Assembly: GCA_961205875.1 (NCBI GenBank)
Contig: OY540813.1
Coordinates: 33,141,001-33,205,000 of the forward strand
Direction: 5' to 3'
Source: Sialis fuliginosa
Taxonomy: Eukaryota > Arthropoda > Insecta > Megaloptera > Sialidae
DNA: 64,000 nt
A model generated the notes under the pieces. That model had not been told where the DNA came from. It saw only the letters and a program-made list of their open reading frames with translations, and searched no databases. The translations under genes and the position numbers were made by a program. Below are positions 1 to 11,609 of the stretch, one piece after another (within the stretch, counting starts at the first letter, position 1; each line of letters starts with the position of its first letter).

Positions 1-633
1 ATTGTACAAAAATTGACGGAGATATGATACAAATAAAATTAGTATTAATATTTTTTAGCGTAAAAATTATCAACAATACCCCCACCATTACCACCAAAAT
101 CAAAATTGGACGTAATCCTTCTACAATTCCTTTCACTTGAGTACTATCAAAGTGGTCCAGAAGTTTTGACCGTTTTAAATGCCTGGTTTTGAAAAAAAGT
201 TTGATTGAAATGACGAGAGATTTTTTATAATTTCAAAGAAAATTATCTTTTTTTTTAATTACTCAAAAACTAATACAGATACGAAAAAATAGCAAGAATA
301 AAAAAAGTTGGGATTTTTTATTTACTATAAGTTTTTTTTTTTTGTTTTCTGTAGCATTAAAAATAATTGAGTTATGAACGTTTGAAGTGTGTATGTTACA
401 GTGAAAGTCCCCATTCCCTGTCCCTTTAAACGGAATAATTTTTAAAATGAAGGGTTCAAATAAGTCAAAACTTTTGGATCACATTGATAGTACTCAAGTG
501 AAAGGAATTGTAGAAGGATTATGTCCATTTTTTATTTTGGTGGTAATGGTGGGGGTATTGTTGATAATTTTTACGCTAAAAAATATTAATACTAATTTTA
601 TTTGTATCATATCTCCGTCAATTTTTGTACAAT
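1..633. repeat. Inverted repeat (foldback), about 170-bp arms
   Basis: Bases 1-170 are the reverse complement of 464-633 with few mismatches (position x pairs with 634-x), around a loop of about 290 bp. The element may begin before the window, so its true left end is unknown. The reading frame open across 447-788 runs through one arm and is AT-rich and hydrophobic. It matches no family I know, and I do not call it a gene. Confidence 0.85.
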
Positions 634-734
634 CAACTTTTAACAGTGCTCATTTTGAAGCTCTTTTCAAGTACTTTAAAAAAGATTCTATGAGTTTTCC
701 CCAAATTTTTCTTTTTTTCCCGCTATTTGTTTCG

Positions 735-1277
735 AAGCTGATTTTGGTGTTTTCGGGATTTTTGCGATATTTAACTAAATTTTTTTAATATAAATAATAA
801 ATGTGCATCAATCAAGCTGATTTTTTGTGGGTACTGAGTACTATAAATGAACATAACTTACGCATAATTATAGCTTCCTCAGTTTAACCTTAAAGCCACA
901 ATAAATTTCGAAAAATAGAAAAAATGACAATAATATTAATAAAATTAAAAAGCCTCTTAATACAAAAAAAATAATTTAAACTTAAAATCGTGCTAGATCA
1001 TTTGAAACTAGACTTTTTATGCTTTCAAATGACATCAAGCCCGTTGTAATTGCTTTATTAGAACGTGTACTATAGCGAGTTGAAAAAACGTTGAAAATCG
1101 ACGAAATCTTCATATATTAAGAGGGTAAAATGGTCACCACCCCCGAACTATGGCCATTAAAAATTTTCAAACTACAGTTTCTGCTATCTAATAAGTATAA
1201 TAACAAATTATTAAACTTTCATCAAAATTCAAAATGTTGTAACTTCAGCACCTTGATGATTTTATATGGAATGACCC
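735..1277. repeat. Single arm of the 34.5-kb palindrome family
   Basis: This stretch aligns closely with the right arm of the palindrome at 34530-36933. It shares the block around GTGGGTACTGAGTACTATAA, the block around GAAAAAACGTTGAAAATCG and the terminal block ending in GGAATGACCC. Only one arm is present, so this is a truncated or solo copy. No coding potential is seen. Confidence 0.75.
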
Positions 1278-1294
1278 AATTATTAATTTTAATA

Positions 1295-2702
1295 TACAGG
1301 GTGGGACAATAGTGTGTGGAAGTTCGATAGCTCATAGACCATAAAAGATAAAAAAATCTTTCTAATGCAGATGTAAACTATGAGTAAATACACATACATA
1401 GAAATTATTTTCAAATATACAGGGTGCTACAAAAAAGTGTGGCATGCTTAAGGTAATTTTTTTTAAATGGAATGCCCCGAATATTTTTGCATATTTAACA
1501 CTTCTCTTGGGATGTTTATTCATATCGAAAATATTAGCCCCATCTGATGTCCGGTTTAGACGTAATAGTATTTTTTTCAAAAAAATTGATGTTTACATTA
1601 CTCCACTTAAAAATTCACCACTTCCGCGTCAGCATCTTTGAAGACGAAATTAAATATGGACCTTATTGTAGGAGGTTGGTGGGCGCTTTTGTTAAAATAT
1701 CTTAGAGCCACCATGTACAGGGTGTTCAAAATTAATTTTCAAATTTTGAGAACTTCAAAGTTATTTTTCTCAACTATTTCAAATGGAACACCCTATATAT
1801 TTTTTAACGATGTTATGTAAAATTACATAACGAACATTTTTTGTTTGTACATCTTTATAATTATTTGTTACCATTTTTGATTTATTGAGCAAAAAGAACA
1901 AAATTCAACAATATTTACTTAAAAAAATGATTTTTTTTTCAAATAAAATAAAACAACATGTACAGAGTGTTCATGTTGCCCATTAAAACAGCATTTTATG
2001 TTTCTTTCGTGATTTCACACTGCGTATTAGTGAATTTATATGGTTGTAAATTATTTTGGTTATTTGTGTTTGATAAAATAATAAAGCATCTGTTTGCTAA
2101 CTGAAAAAAATTCATGCTGTTTTAATGGGCAACATGAACATCCTGTACATGGTGTTTTATTTTATTTTTAAAAAAATTCATTTTTTTTAGTAAATATTGT
2201 TGATTTTTGTACATTTTGCTCAATAAATCAAAAATGGTTACAAATAACCATAAGGATGTACAACAAAAAATGTTCGATATGTAATTCTACATAACATCGT
2301 TAAAAAATATATAGGGTGACAACCTCCTACAATAAGGTACATATTTAATTTTGTCTTCAAAGCTGCGGCCGCGGAAGTGGTGAATTTTTAAGTGGAGTAA
2401 TGTAAACATCAATTTTTTTGAAAAAAATACTATTATGTCTAAACCGGACATCAGATGGGGCTAATATTTTCGATATGAATAAACATCCCAAGAGAAGTGT
2501 TAAATATGCAAAAATATTCGGGGCATTCCATTTAAAAAAATTACCTTAAGCATGCCACACTTTTTTGTAGCACCCTGTATATTTGAAAATAATTTCTATG
2601 TATGTGCATTAACTCATAGTTTACATCTGCATTAGAAAGATTTTTTTATCTTTTATGGTCTACGAACTATCGAACATCCACACACTATTGCCCCACCCTG
2701 TA
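1295..2702. mobile_element. 1.4-kb palindromic element, TACAGGGTGG ends
   Basis: The ends are TACAGGGTGGG and its complement CCACCCTGTA, flanked on both sides by TA. The arms pair across a loop near 1997-2115. A second end-like motif, TACAGGGTGCTAC, lies about 120 bp inside each end, so the element may be one palindrome inserted in or grown around another. The left arm has about 110 bp (about 1677-1790) missing from the right arm, where the flanking words meet directly near 2318. Reading frames at 1362-1580, 1444-1641 and 1638-1820 are arm sequence, not genes. No transposase is present, so it would depend on one supplied elsewhere. Confidence 0.75.
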
Positions 2703-2831
2703 TAAAAAATTGAGACCGTGCAAAATTTTTTTTTTAACTTTTTTCTATTTAGTGTTAAAAACACATTCCAAAAGGTTTCATAAAGATTCATTGATTGGTC
2801 CTGGATTCCGAGGTATAAATCTTACGGGTCT

Positions 2832-4719
2832 CCACTACAGTATTAAATAATAATTTAGGTGTGTTTGGGACAAGTGGGCCCGCCGATTTTTATCAAGTAT
2901 TTTTTCGTTCTTTAATTTTTAGTACTGCAGAATTTTACTTAATACGAATGCTTCAAATTACACAAAATAAGATTATATTCTTGTTATTCAATTAAAAATA
3001 AGATGAAAAGTTAATATACCTTCTAATACTTATCACCATAGAGTTATTGCCAGTTGTATTACTGTTACACGTATTTTACTAACATGATTAAAAAATGAAA
3101 CTATAAGTGGCTATTTTTTGTTAAAAATGCAGTTTTGGAGGTATATTTATATTGACTTTTCATATTATCTACATTATAATATAAACCCTAACGTATATAT
3201 ATATTTGTTTGTATGTCTGTCCGCCGACAATCAATTTATAGCCCGTTAAACCTTTCACTGGATTTTGTTCATACTTTGCCTGTTTTTAGATTCGTCCTTG
3301 ATGCAGTAAACAGGCTTATATTCTTATGCAAAACTTCAACAGTTTCTGTGATGTGTATTTTTTTCTGAGAAACGACATGTAAAATTGGCACAAAATTTTG
3401 CTTTCTGACGTTTAATTTGAAATTTAGCAGTTTCGACACTAGGCTTTTGTTTTTGGAATTCTTAGAATTTCGTCGCTATGATTGGTTGAAAATGGGCATT
3501 TAGTATGAATTTTAAACACTCCACGTGGACTTGATATTTGCCTGTCATAAACAGCTGTTTTTTATTTGAAATACGTCAGGGGCGTGTACAGAAATGTGTC
3601 AAATTGGTACATTCCAATTAAATTGTTTATAAATGAAAATTTTAACCAAAATTGGTTAGTTTATTGATGTAATTAGTATAATAATTTATATTTAATAAGA
3701 ATTACGTCAGGAGCGTGGTTACAAGAACATTTTTTATTTTTTTTTTGATATAATTGTATTAAAATGAAACGGTTATTTTAGTCATTGGGGATTGATGTAA
3801 TTTGCCCAAAAATTTATTTTTATAAACAATTAAGTCAGGTGCGGCGTAGTAAAAAAATATTTTAAATTGTTATTTTTGAGAGTTGTATAATAAACATTTT
3901 TAAAAATCATTTGGTAATTCAAAGATATATGTAATGTATCAAAAAAATTATATTAAATAATAATAAAGACAGGGCTGGAGTATTAAGGGGAAACACCAGA
4001 TATGGTGAAAAATTGATGATTTTTGCGTTTTTTCAAATTTATTTGATAAATTCTTTTAGTATTGTCAGTAGCATCGCATTAAAAAATATTTAAAATTGCT
4101 ATTTTTTAATCGTGACAAAAAACCTTACCATATTAAACATAAAATAAAAATCGTAATAAAATAATTTAACCTAATAAATAACATCGAAAATGCTTCAACG
4201 CATTCTTTGAATATGTTGTATGCAAAAAAATGTGGAAATTGATATTCACAATGATTTTTTGGTAATTTCTTAAAGGTATTATCAAAATAAAGGTAAAGGT
4301 ATAAATTACGATGAATACGAGGGTCGCAGCCGAAGGCTGAGACCCGAGTAAGTCTGAGGTTAGGATGATTTGTATATATGTAAATTGTAATATTACAGCA
4401 AAGGTATTAATGATAAATGATTATCACCGCCAAATTCAAGAACTATTTACTTATCAGCGTTTAAAACAATTACAATGAAATATTTTATGAAAATTTGATA
4501 TGACAAAAGTTAATATAAAAAAATAATTTATATTTTATCAATTAATATTTTATCAAATGTGTCACGATTTGGGGTTGGGGCGCGTAGTGCCCAGGGGCAT
4601 GGCCCCTAGTTTTTAATATAATAACTAAGATTTAAAAAAAATTCAATAAGATTTTTTGCTTAAAATTACATCCTCGATCTACTATTAAATTTTTTACACT
4701 AGTTGTAAATCAACCTGTA
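2832..4719. repeat. Repeat family R, copy a, split by a Helitron-like element
   Basis: Family R is a dispersed foldback repeat with copies near 20.7, 23.2 and 41.7 kb. Shared blocks include GTGGGCCCGCC, AATTTTACTTAATACG, GCTTCAAATTACAC and an outer end TACAGGNTGATTTACA. Here the left part runs to 3177 and the family sequence resumes at 4610, ending near 4719 with the inverted outer end. The 3178-4609 insert is absent from the other copies. No coding sequence is seen. Confidence 0.6.
3178..4609 (+). mobile_element. Helitron-like non-autonomous element 1
   Basis: The element starts with TC after an A and ends with a GC-rich hairpin (AGGGGC, 3-base loop, GCCCCT) followed by CTAG, then a T. This fits the Helitron rule of TC at the left, CTRR at the right and insertion between A and T. 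Early sequence (TTTGTTTGTATGTCTGTCCG near 3206) resembles the start of many insect Helitrons. Related family R copies give an uninterrupted site. No Rep/helicase ORF is present. An internal hairpin near 4320-4348 resembles another Helitron end, so the insert may be composite. Confidence 0.5.
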
Positions 4720-4771
4720 TAATGCGATATTAGCAGATAGTGGTGATGCCAAGTCTGTTAGATACATATAA

Positions 4772-5607
4772 TCCTTAATATATATAAAGCTCAACGTCTC
4801 TCTGTCTGTGTATCCGTTCGTGCGCTTATCACTCAAGAACCACTTATCCGATTTACGTGTTTTTTTTTTAATTCATAGGTACGTTCTCTGGCCAGGTTAT
4901 AGGCTACGTTAGGTAACATAACAACTAAGCAGTGACGATAATAGTAAATCAAGTCGGAAAAAAATTTGCCGTCGGCGCGCTGTTTTGTAATACGCTGCCT
5001 AAACCGTTCAATATAGAACAAAATAATCTGTTAATAAACTGTGTAGAATCAAAAGTTCTACAATAAAGTCCGCGACACCGTATGTCTAACTTTTATATTT
5101 AAGCCACAATGACTGCTTTTATGTTACAAAGAAAACATAAAATATTTGGGTTCTGTTTACATGGACTTATGACCTGCAAAACATTAATGCTTATCGAAAT
5201 AAATTATTTCATCGTTATAAGTACTTAATGTAGATATAATTTGCCCTTTACAGCATACAATTTGGTCGTATAGTTTAGAAAATATCGAAATATACATACG
5301 GGAACATATTATCCGCGCGATGGTGACCCGTGTCGTGGCGTGCGGCAAGGAGGGAGCGCAGGACAGAGGGAATGATCACAGGACGGTATTCTTTTGATTT
5401 TCAATTGTTTATTTTGCTTTCAATAATTAACTTTTAAATTTAAATAGAACAAAAATTATTTTTACTTTTTGTTATGTAGGTAATTTAAGTGTTGTTTTTA
5501 TTACAATAATAACTAATCGTGTTTGTACTTAATTCAACTATATATTTTTTAAATCCTAAACAATAATTCCGTAGTCCACGCGAGCGAAGCCGCGCGGGCC
5601 CAACTAG
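4772..5607 (+). mobile_element. Helitron-like non-autonomous element 2
   Basis: The left end is TCCTTAATATATATAAAG directly after an A. A CTCTCTGTCTGTG tract and a CCACTTATCCGATTTACG block follow, both typical of insect Helitron 5' regions. The right end has a GC-rich hairpin (CGCGAGCGAAGCCGCG), then CAACTAG and a T. TC at the start, CTAG at the end and A/T flanks all fit Helitron insertion. The 836-bp length and lack of a Rep/helicase make it non-autonomous. The minus-strand frame at 4833-5021 matches nothing I know. Confidence 0.5.
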
Positions 5608-6318
5608 TAATAAATAATTAAGATAAGAATGAATAATTATGTTATAGTAATTTTGTCAGATATTGTTCAGACTGCATAGGTCTGTGGCAGCGAGCACATG
5701 TTTGTAAGAATAAAATATATAAGTTTATTTTAATTTAATATGAACCAGTGTCTAATCATTTATTAAACCTATTTAAAACTGAACAGTTAATACAGTATTA
5801 ACACAATAATTATTTTAACCGAATATTTTCGAATTTTGTGTAGTTTAAAAAAAGTTATACTACATTATTCATTTTATGCAAAATTTTTGCTCGCCACTGT
5901 ATATATTATATATATTATATTACATATACATATTATATATTCTTATATACTGTTTTTTTTTGTTTCTATTCAATTAATTAATATATACAAGCGAAATCGT
6001 GGAAAAACAATTTTTATTTGATGTAATATTTTAAGTTTTTTACTCATTAAAACTAGTTAAATGTTTTGATTTGTACTTTTATCATGTAGATCTGATCGAG
6101 GTCAATAGTTTGAGATCGAAACCCGCGGGGTAGCTGCTCTTAATGCCGAGATATATTGATTATTTTACGCAGCATACAAACTGATCTCATTGTCAGTTAC
6201 ATGAAGTTTCTGAAATACCCACCCATTATCTAGCCTGGAACTCTAGACGTTATTCACCTCAAAAAACACACAACTACAATTTTACCATCTCATCAACTTC
6301 ATACAATACCAAATCCAG
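5608..6318. other. AT-rich sequence, nothing identified
   Basis: A TA-rich tract lies around 5895-5950. The 61-codon open frame at 5836-6021 is low-complexity and matches no family. No RNA gene or regulatory site can be supported. Confidence 0.5.
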
Positions 6319-6772
6319 CAATTAACTTTTAATTTTTGTTTAATTTTTATACAATTTTATTTAAAAATATTTATTCGACAATTTTCTTAAACGCGCCTGA
6401 TTATTTTTACGTACATTTTTAATTTAAAAATTTCAATCTAAATTAAATTTTTCTACTATGCAAACGTCAAAATGACATGTAAACATGGCAAAATAAATAG
6501 CGATTGAATAAAACAAATAATGCAAATGGAGATAAATCTTCGTAAGGGAATATTTTACTACAAAAGTTGTGGTAACCTATTTAATAAAATCTTAAATGCT
6601 CTACAAAAAAGATTCTATACAAATTTTACGTAACATGTGGTATTTCGAATGCACACACAGACAGACAGGCACAGAAAAAAGTATTTGTCTTGACTTGAAA
6701 CAGAAATATCAAGTGAAAATTTTGAAAACGATCACAAAGCTTCTCGTAACTCTGATATGACGAGAAATAATA
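6319..6772 (+). repeat. Dispersed repeat D, partial copy 1
   Basis: Shares with the copies near 19, 22.7, 26.4, 29.3 and 40.8 kb the blocks GCAAACGTCAAAATGACAT, GCTCTACAAAAAAGATTCTA and ACGATCACAAAGCTTCTCGT. The left part of the family is absent. It is non-coding, about 0.8 kb when full length. Confidence 0.7.
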
Positions 6773-7500
6773 TCACAACAAAGCTAACAGCTATCGTGAT
6801 CTATCACAATATTATTTAGAAACCCCGTTGGGTTTGTGAGTCTTGGCACCACCGCTGCAGGGTTAATTATGATAAACATACCTATATATTACAAGGATTT
6901 AAAATAATAAATAGCAAAATTATTGAAGTGGAAATTTGTGCCTTAAAGTGAAAATGTAAATATAATATTAAGTATAATTCATTCGTATACTTTTTAATAT
7001 CCTTAAATTCATGATTTTGTTCGAAATTTTGCTAATACAATTAGAGTTTTGTACATTTTTGCAGCGTATCTTAACGATTACAAAGAAATAAATATTCAAA
7101 TCTGTGTTCTAAGATGTCTTTGTAATAAAATTCGTTTGATCCTAAATGTTTCTTGACAGTGGGTTATTTAATTATATATCCCGAATTGTAACGGAAGTAA
7201 TTATAAGACGTTTTGACAAAGATTTTGTTTAGAAGCAATTCATTTATTGTAAAATTTCTCAAAATGTAACAGGGAAAAATTAAAAACATAATTATATTTT
7301 AAAACAAATAAATCTTATTCCAATTTTAAAATGTCAAAACAAAGAATATACCTACTTAATTAATTACTAATTAGTAAGGTAGATATTCTTCGTGACTTGT
7401 TTACTTTTGTATTTAATTTTAAAATTTTAATTATATTTTATGTATAATTTTGAAATAAACAATGGAAATAAGCCACTGGCTCTTGGTCTATGAGCAATTA
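6773..7500. other. AT-rich spacer
   Basis: No coding region, repeat boundary or RNA gene could be recognised. Confidence 0.5.
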
Positions 7501-8085
7501 AGATTAAATTTTAACCATGAGTTACCTAAACCATTTTGAAAATACTGAAATTCAAGTAAAAATATACAAAATATAAAAATATATACAAAATATGTGTATA
7601 AATAAAAACAAACTTGTTTGTTTAAACGTCAAAAATTTATTAAAGAAGAGGAAACCGCAAGCTTTCGATTCACAGAATCATCGTCAGGCTATTAATAAAG
7701 ATTTAAATTTGAGAAAGATGTCGTTATCTCAATAAAATTCATGTATATATATACAGGGTGTCCCACGACTGTGTCAAAGTTCAATATTTAATAAGATTAA
7801 ATTTTAACCATGAGTTACCTAAACCATTTTGAAAATACTGAAATTCAAGTAAAAATATACAAAATATAAAAATATATACAAAATATGTATATAAATAAAA
7901 ACAAACTTGTTTGTTTAAACGTCAAAAATTTATTAAAGAAGAGGAAACCGCAAGCTTTCGATTCACAGAATCATCGTCAGGCTATTAATAAAGATTTAAA
8001 TTTGAGAAAGATGTCGTTATCTCAATAAAATTCATGTATATATATACAGGGTGTCCCACGACTGTGTCAAAGTTCAATATTTAAT
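7501..8085. repeat. 293-bp tandem duplication
   Basis: Two almost identical units lie head to tail (about 7501-7793 and 7794-8085). Each contains TATACAGGGTGTCCCACGAC near its end and a minus-strand segment with GATGATTCTGTGAATCG and AAGCTTGCGGTTTC. The latter resembles the 'gatgat...cgaaa' tails of Penelope-like elements. The few differences between units suggest a recent duplication. Confidence 0.85.
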
Positions 8086-8431
8086 TTATTATAACAAATG
8101 GAAGAAAACTTTAAATACAAATGTTGTCAGGTTAGACAAGCCGCATATTTTAAAAATAGATACATTTATATAGGATGTCTCATAAGTGCGTTACAAATTA
8201 AAAAATTTAAATTAAAATTATGTTTTTTTAAATACAATGTATATATTTTTGATTTGATCTTTAAAGAATTTATTTTTTTGGATATTTTGATATAGGCATG
8301 TGTGGGATTATACTGAGCGGTTTAGAAAATATGACATATTTGACAAATATAGACATATTTTCAACACCTTGTTATTTTCGAATTACAAAAAAAAAAAATA
8401 TTTTTTCTGCTAAAAATAGTTTTGGCATATG
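8086..8431. other. AT-rich sequence beside a foldback
   Basis: Contains an ATAGGATGTCTCATAAG block and open frames (8098-8295, 8298-8585) rich in Phe, Ile and Lys that run into the next inverted repeat. They have no family resemblance and are not called as genes. Confidence 0.4.
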
Positions 8432-9006
8432 TTCTATTATTGCGATATTACATCAAACGTTTACAAAATTGTATTATTTCAAATGGAACACCCTATATAT
8501 TTTCACATTTTCGAATTGCCTATTCAATTCTAAACACAACTTTGTTCTATACCTAAATCCAGCCGTTAAAAAGTTACTAATTTAATTTGAATGATAGGTT
8601 ACAACTTTGTATTAACGCCGCTGGTGGGCATTTTGAATAAATAAATTAACTTTTGTGTATCATTTTGTTTACTTAATTTCTAGATTTTTATGTTGTTAAA
8701 GTTTGTTAGTTCTAACGAATTGTTTTATGGATTATAATATAAATATAATATAATATAATAATTATAATTGTTTTTACAAAACATGTTAAGATTTTAAAAA
8801 TCTTCCAAATAATTATTTAAAGACTAGATTTAGGTATAGATCATAGTTTATATGTGTTTAGAATTGAATAACCAATTCGAAAATGCGAAAATATATAGGG
8901 TGTTCCATTTGAAAATTTTGAAAAAAATTAAGTTCAGAGTTTTGATACATCCTGTACAAAGAATACAATTTTGTAAATGTTTGATGTAATTTCGCAATAA
9001 TAGAAT
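8432..9006. repeat. Foldback repeat with GGAACACCCTATATA arms
   Basis: The left arm (about 8432-8570) and right arm (about 8820-9006) are reverse complements. They share TTCTATTATTGCG, the GGAACACCCTATATA block and TTCTAAACACA. The centre is near 8718. The GGAACACCCTATATA word also occurs in the palindromes at 1295-2702 and, as a variant, at 23699-24550, which links these foldbacks. Confidence 0.75.
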
Positions 9007-9008
9007 GA

Positions 9009-9200
9009 TAAATGATAAGCGGAATTTAAATACACGAGAATAGAACTCTTCAAAATGTTTTTATCTTTCTCAGAAAAAAATTTCGTGTTGTGTATGATAA
9101 ATTTTGAGAACGTCTGTAGAGAACAATTTTTTTGAGAAATTTGATAAAAACATTTTGAAGGGTTCTATTCTCGTGTTTTTAAATTCCGCTTATCATTAAT
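9009..9200. repeat. Small foldback, about 55-bp arms
   Basis: ATAAGCGGAATTTAAA, CACGAGAATAGAAC and TTCAAAATGTTTTTATC on the left return as their complements on the right, ending near 9197. The loop is about 80 bp. It abuts the preceding foldback. Confidence 0.8.
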
Positions 9201-10182
9201 TATGTTGATATTGTCGAATTTAACATTGTACTCAATTTTTCACATTCAGATTTTTCCAATAATGAGTCTATTGTTACTGCGTAAAATTAACATTTTAATA
9301 TCGCAAATTTTTTTTTGCTTAAAAAATGATTAAATGTTATCGAAATTTTTTTCAAAATTGTTTTTGTTCTATACAGACCCTCTCAAAATCCATAAATCAT
9401 TAAACAAAACTTTTTTTTGAACGCTTGTCACGGAATAGTGGGGTACGATAAAAAATTTTGAGTTTATTATTCAAAAACTAGTATCAGCTTCAAAAAAAGT
9501 CCTGGGTCATTAAAATTGAATAATTTTCGCGGAAATATGGCAATTTAAAAAAATTCCATTTCTTTTTGTTTTTCAACGCTATAAAAGATGGAAAATATAT
9601 CTTGTATCAATGTATTGTACAATGCTCCAGTGAATGAAAAATCGATTGAGAAATACAAATATCATTCGTTTGTTAAGGCAACCAGGCTTAATAAACCAGT
9701 AAAATTATCAAATTTACCTCTTACATACAGCACATCATAATAATATTTATTTAGAGTCTATCTAAGACAAAAGTTTAATTGTATTTTTTTTATTTTAATT
9801 AAATCTGAAATTAACAATTGAATAATTGTGATTGTAATATTTAACAATTAACAATTGACTGGTTGTAATTGTAAGATTTCACAGTTAACAATTAAATAAA
9901 TAACTATGTTATTTATCGTTGGTTGAAAATAAGAAATGCAATTTATTTGTTAATTTTGATTTGTTTTTACGATTAAATTTTGCCCAACTCTAGGAAAAGA
10001 TTATAGTGTACAAATAATTTTTTGCATGAATATATTTTCATACGCGTTTTTTTTAAAATAATATTTAATTTTAGTAAATGACAATCCGTTCATGAAAAAT
10101 ATAATTCTATAAATTATAATATAACTAAATAATAATAATTCGAGTATAACTAAAATTAAAATATACAGGTAATATACACAGT
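9201..10182. other. AT-rich sequence with AACAATT low-complexity tract
   Basis: A degenerate run of AACAATT/AATTGTT words lies around 9812-9905. No gene is supported. The minus-strand frame at 10001-10192 is AT-rich and unlike any known protein. Confidence 0.5.
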
Positions 10183-10260
10183 GGCGTAACATAGGTTTCT
10201 GCCGCCCGGGGCAGTTGTCAAATTCGCCGCTCTGCTCCCAGTTTCACTATATGCTAAATA
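10183..10260 (+). mobile_element. Isolated hAT-like end (CAGTGGCGTAAC)
   Basis: CAGTGGCGTAAC followed by GCCGCCCGGGGCAG matches the terminal word of the complete small element at 42396-42808. No opposite end is seen before the Tigger element begins at 10351, so this is a fragment. Confidence 0.4.
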
Positions 10261-10362
10261 TGGAAAAAATTTAAAATGGATGGATTTTTCGAGACCTGTC
10301 CTCAAGTATACAAATGTCCCCAAATAATAAATTGAAGTTAAAGCGAAATACAGTAGAAACCG

Positions 10363-10500
10363 GTTATAACGACATCGGTTATAACGACGTACCGGTTATA
10401 ACGACGCAGAATAAAAGTCCTGAATTCCATATGATATGACCTCTTATAATATACCGTTTATAACGACATCGCTTACAACGAAATACCGGTTTTAACGACT
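10363..10500 (+). repeat. Subterminal TTATAACGAC motif array
   Basis: The first 150 bp of the Tigger element holds repeated TTATAACGAC or close variants (TTTATAACGAC, TTACAACGA, TTTTAACGAC), about six or seven copies. The right end has only two or three. Repeated subterminal motifs are commonly transposase-binding sites. That role is inferred here. Confidence 0.6.
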
Positions 10501-10774
10501 ATCTGTTTACAATATTTTCGGATAATTTTATCGGTTTGTACGACTGACCGACTTTTGTTTCAATTTTTTTTAAATATAGTATTTTTTATATAGGTAATAC
10601 TCTTCGCACTTGTGTTTTTTAAGTAAATGACACAATTTTTACAGTTATTAACGTTATTAAGAAGAATTTCACGAACGCGTTTCGGTTGAAATTTTATTTG
10701 AAAATGATTGTTACAAATTTGTGTGCTATGTATTGTTATTGTGAAATCGTGATACTGGTTTATGTTGTGAAATC

Positions 10775-11609
10775 ATGTCTTCAAAGATAAGAAAGCATTT
10801 TAATGTCGAAGAAAAATCAGTAATAATATCAAAGTTAGAGAATGGGGCATCCAACAAAGATTTGTCAAAGGAATACGAAGTTTCGCATTCGACCATTTCA
10901 ACCATTTGGAAGGAAAGAGAAAAAAATAAATCTCTTTTTGAAAGTAATTCATTGAAAAGGAAGCGGGAAAGGACAACTAAGCATACAGAGATTGAAAAAG
11001 CTTTGTTAAAGTGGTTTAAATATCAGAGGACAAACAATGTGCCATTAAATGGACTATTCTTCAACTAAAAGCCAACGATTTTGCTCGGCGTCTGGGTGAT
11101 CAAGATTTCGTATGTTCTCCAGGTTGGATTCAACGTTTTAGAGCTCGTCACAATATCATCGGCGGAAAAATTTGTGGTGAAACCTCTAGTGTTTCTGAAG
11201 AAGTTCTAGAAGAATGGATAACGCAGAAGTGGCCAATGTTATCCGAAGGTTACGAACCGGATGCCATATTTAATGCAGACGAAACGGGACTTTTTTATAA
11301 TATGACACCAGATAAAACATTGAAGTTTAAAGGTGAACAGTGCTCTGGTGGAAAAATGTCAAAGACGAGACTAACGATCATGGTTGCAGCAAACTTGATA
11401 GGATCAATTAAAAAAAAACTTTTAGTTATTGGTAAATCTAAGAAACCAAGATTTTTTAAAAACGTAAGTTCACTGCCGAAATTCAAGAGCAAACTGACGA
11501 ACAAGACGAAGACCAATTTACAGTGCCATCGCTGAATGAGGGCCTTAATGCTATAAGTATGTTACGAAAAATTGTCATTTGTTACGATCAATTACAAGGA
11601 GATAATTGA
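10775..11609 (+). pseudogene. Tigger-like transposase relic
   Basis: The first frame (10775-11068) begins at a good Met. It encodes a CENP-B N-terminal helix-turn-helix (residues about 8-52: KLENGASNKDLSKEYEVS, STISTIWKERE) and the start of a second DNA-binding domain. A frameshift near 11050 moves the reading to the frame holding RARHNIIGG and FNADETGLFYNMTPDKT, where the Asp of NADETG is the expected first catalytic acidic residue. After RFFKNV near 11465 the rest of the catalytic core, including the second and third acidic residues, is missing. A C-terminal piece resumes in another frame at 11469-11609 (FTAEIQEQTDEQDED). The usual length is about 450-550 residues, so roughly a third to a half is lost. 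Confidence 0.88.

Noticed and set aside
447-788. 113-codon plus-strand frame with hydrophobic segments
   Set aside because: It overlaps one arm of an inverted repeat, has AT-driven Phe/Leu/Ile content, and no start context or family resemblance.
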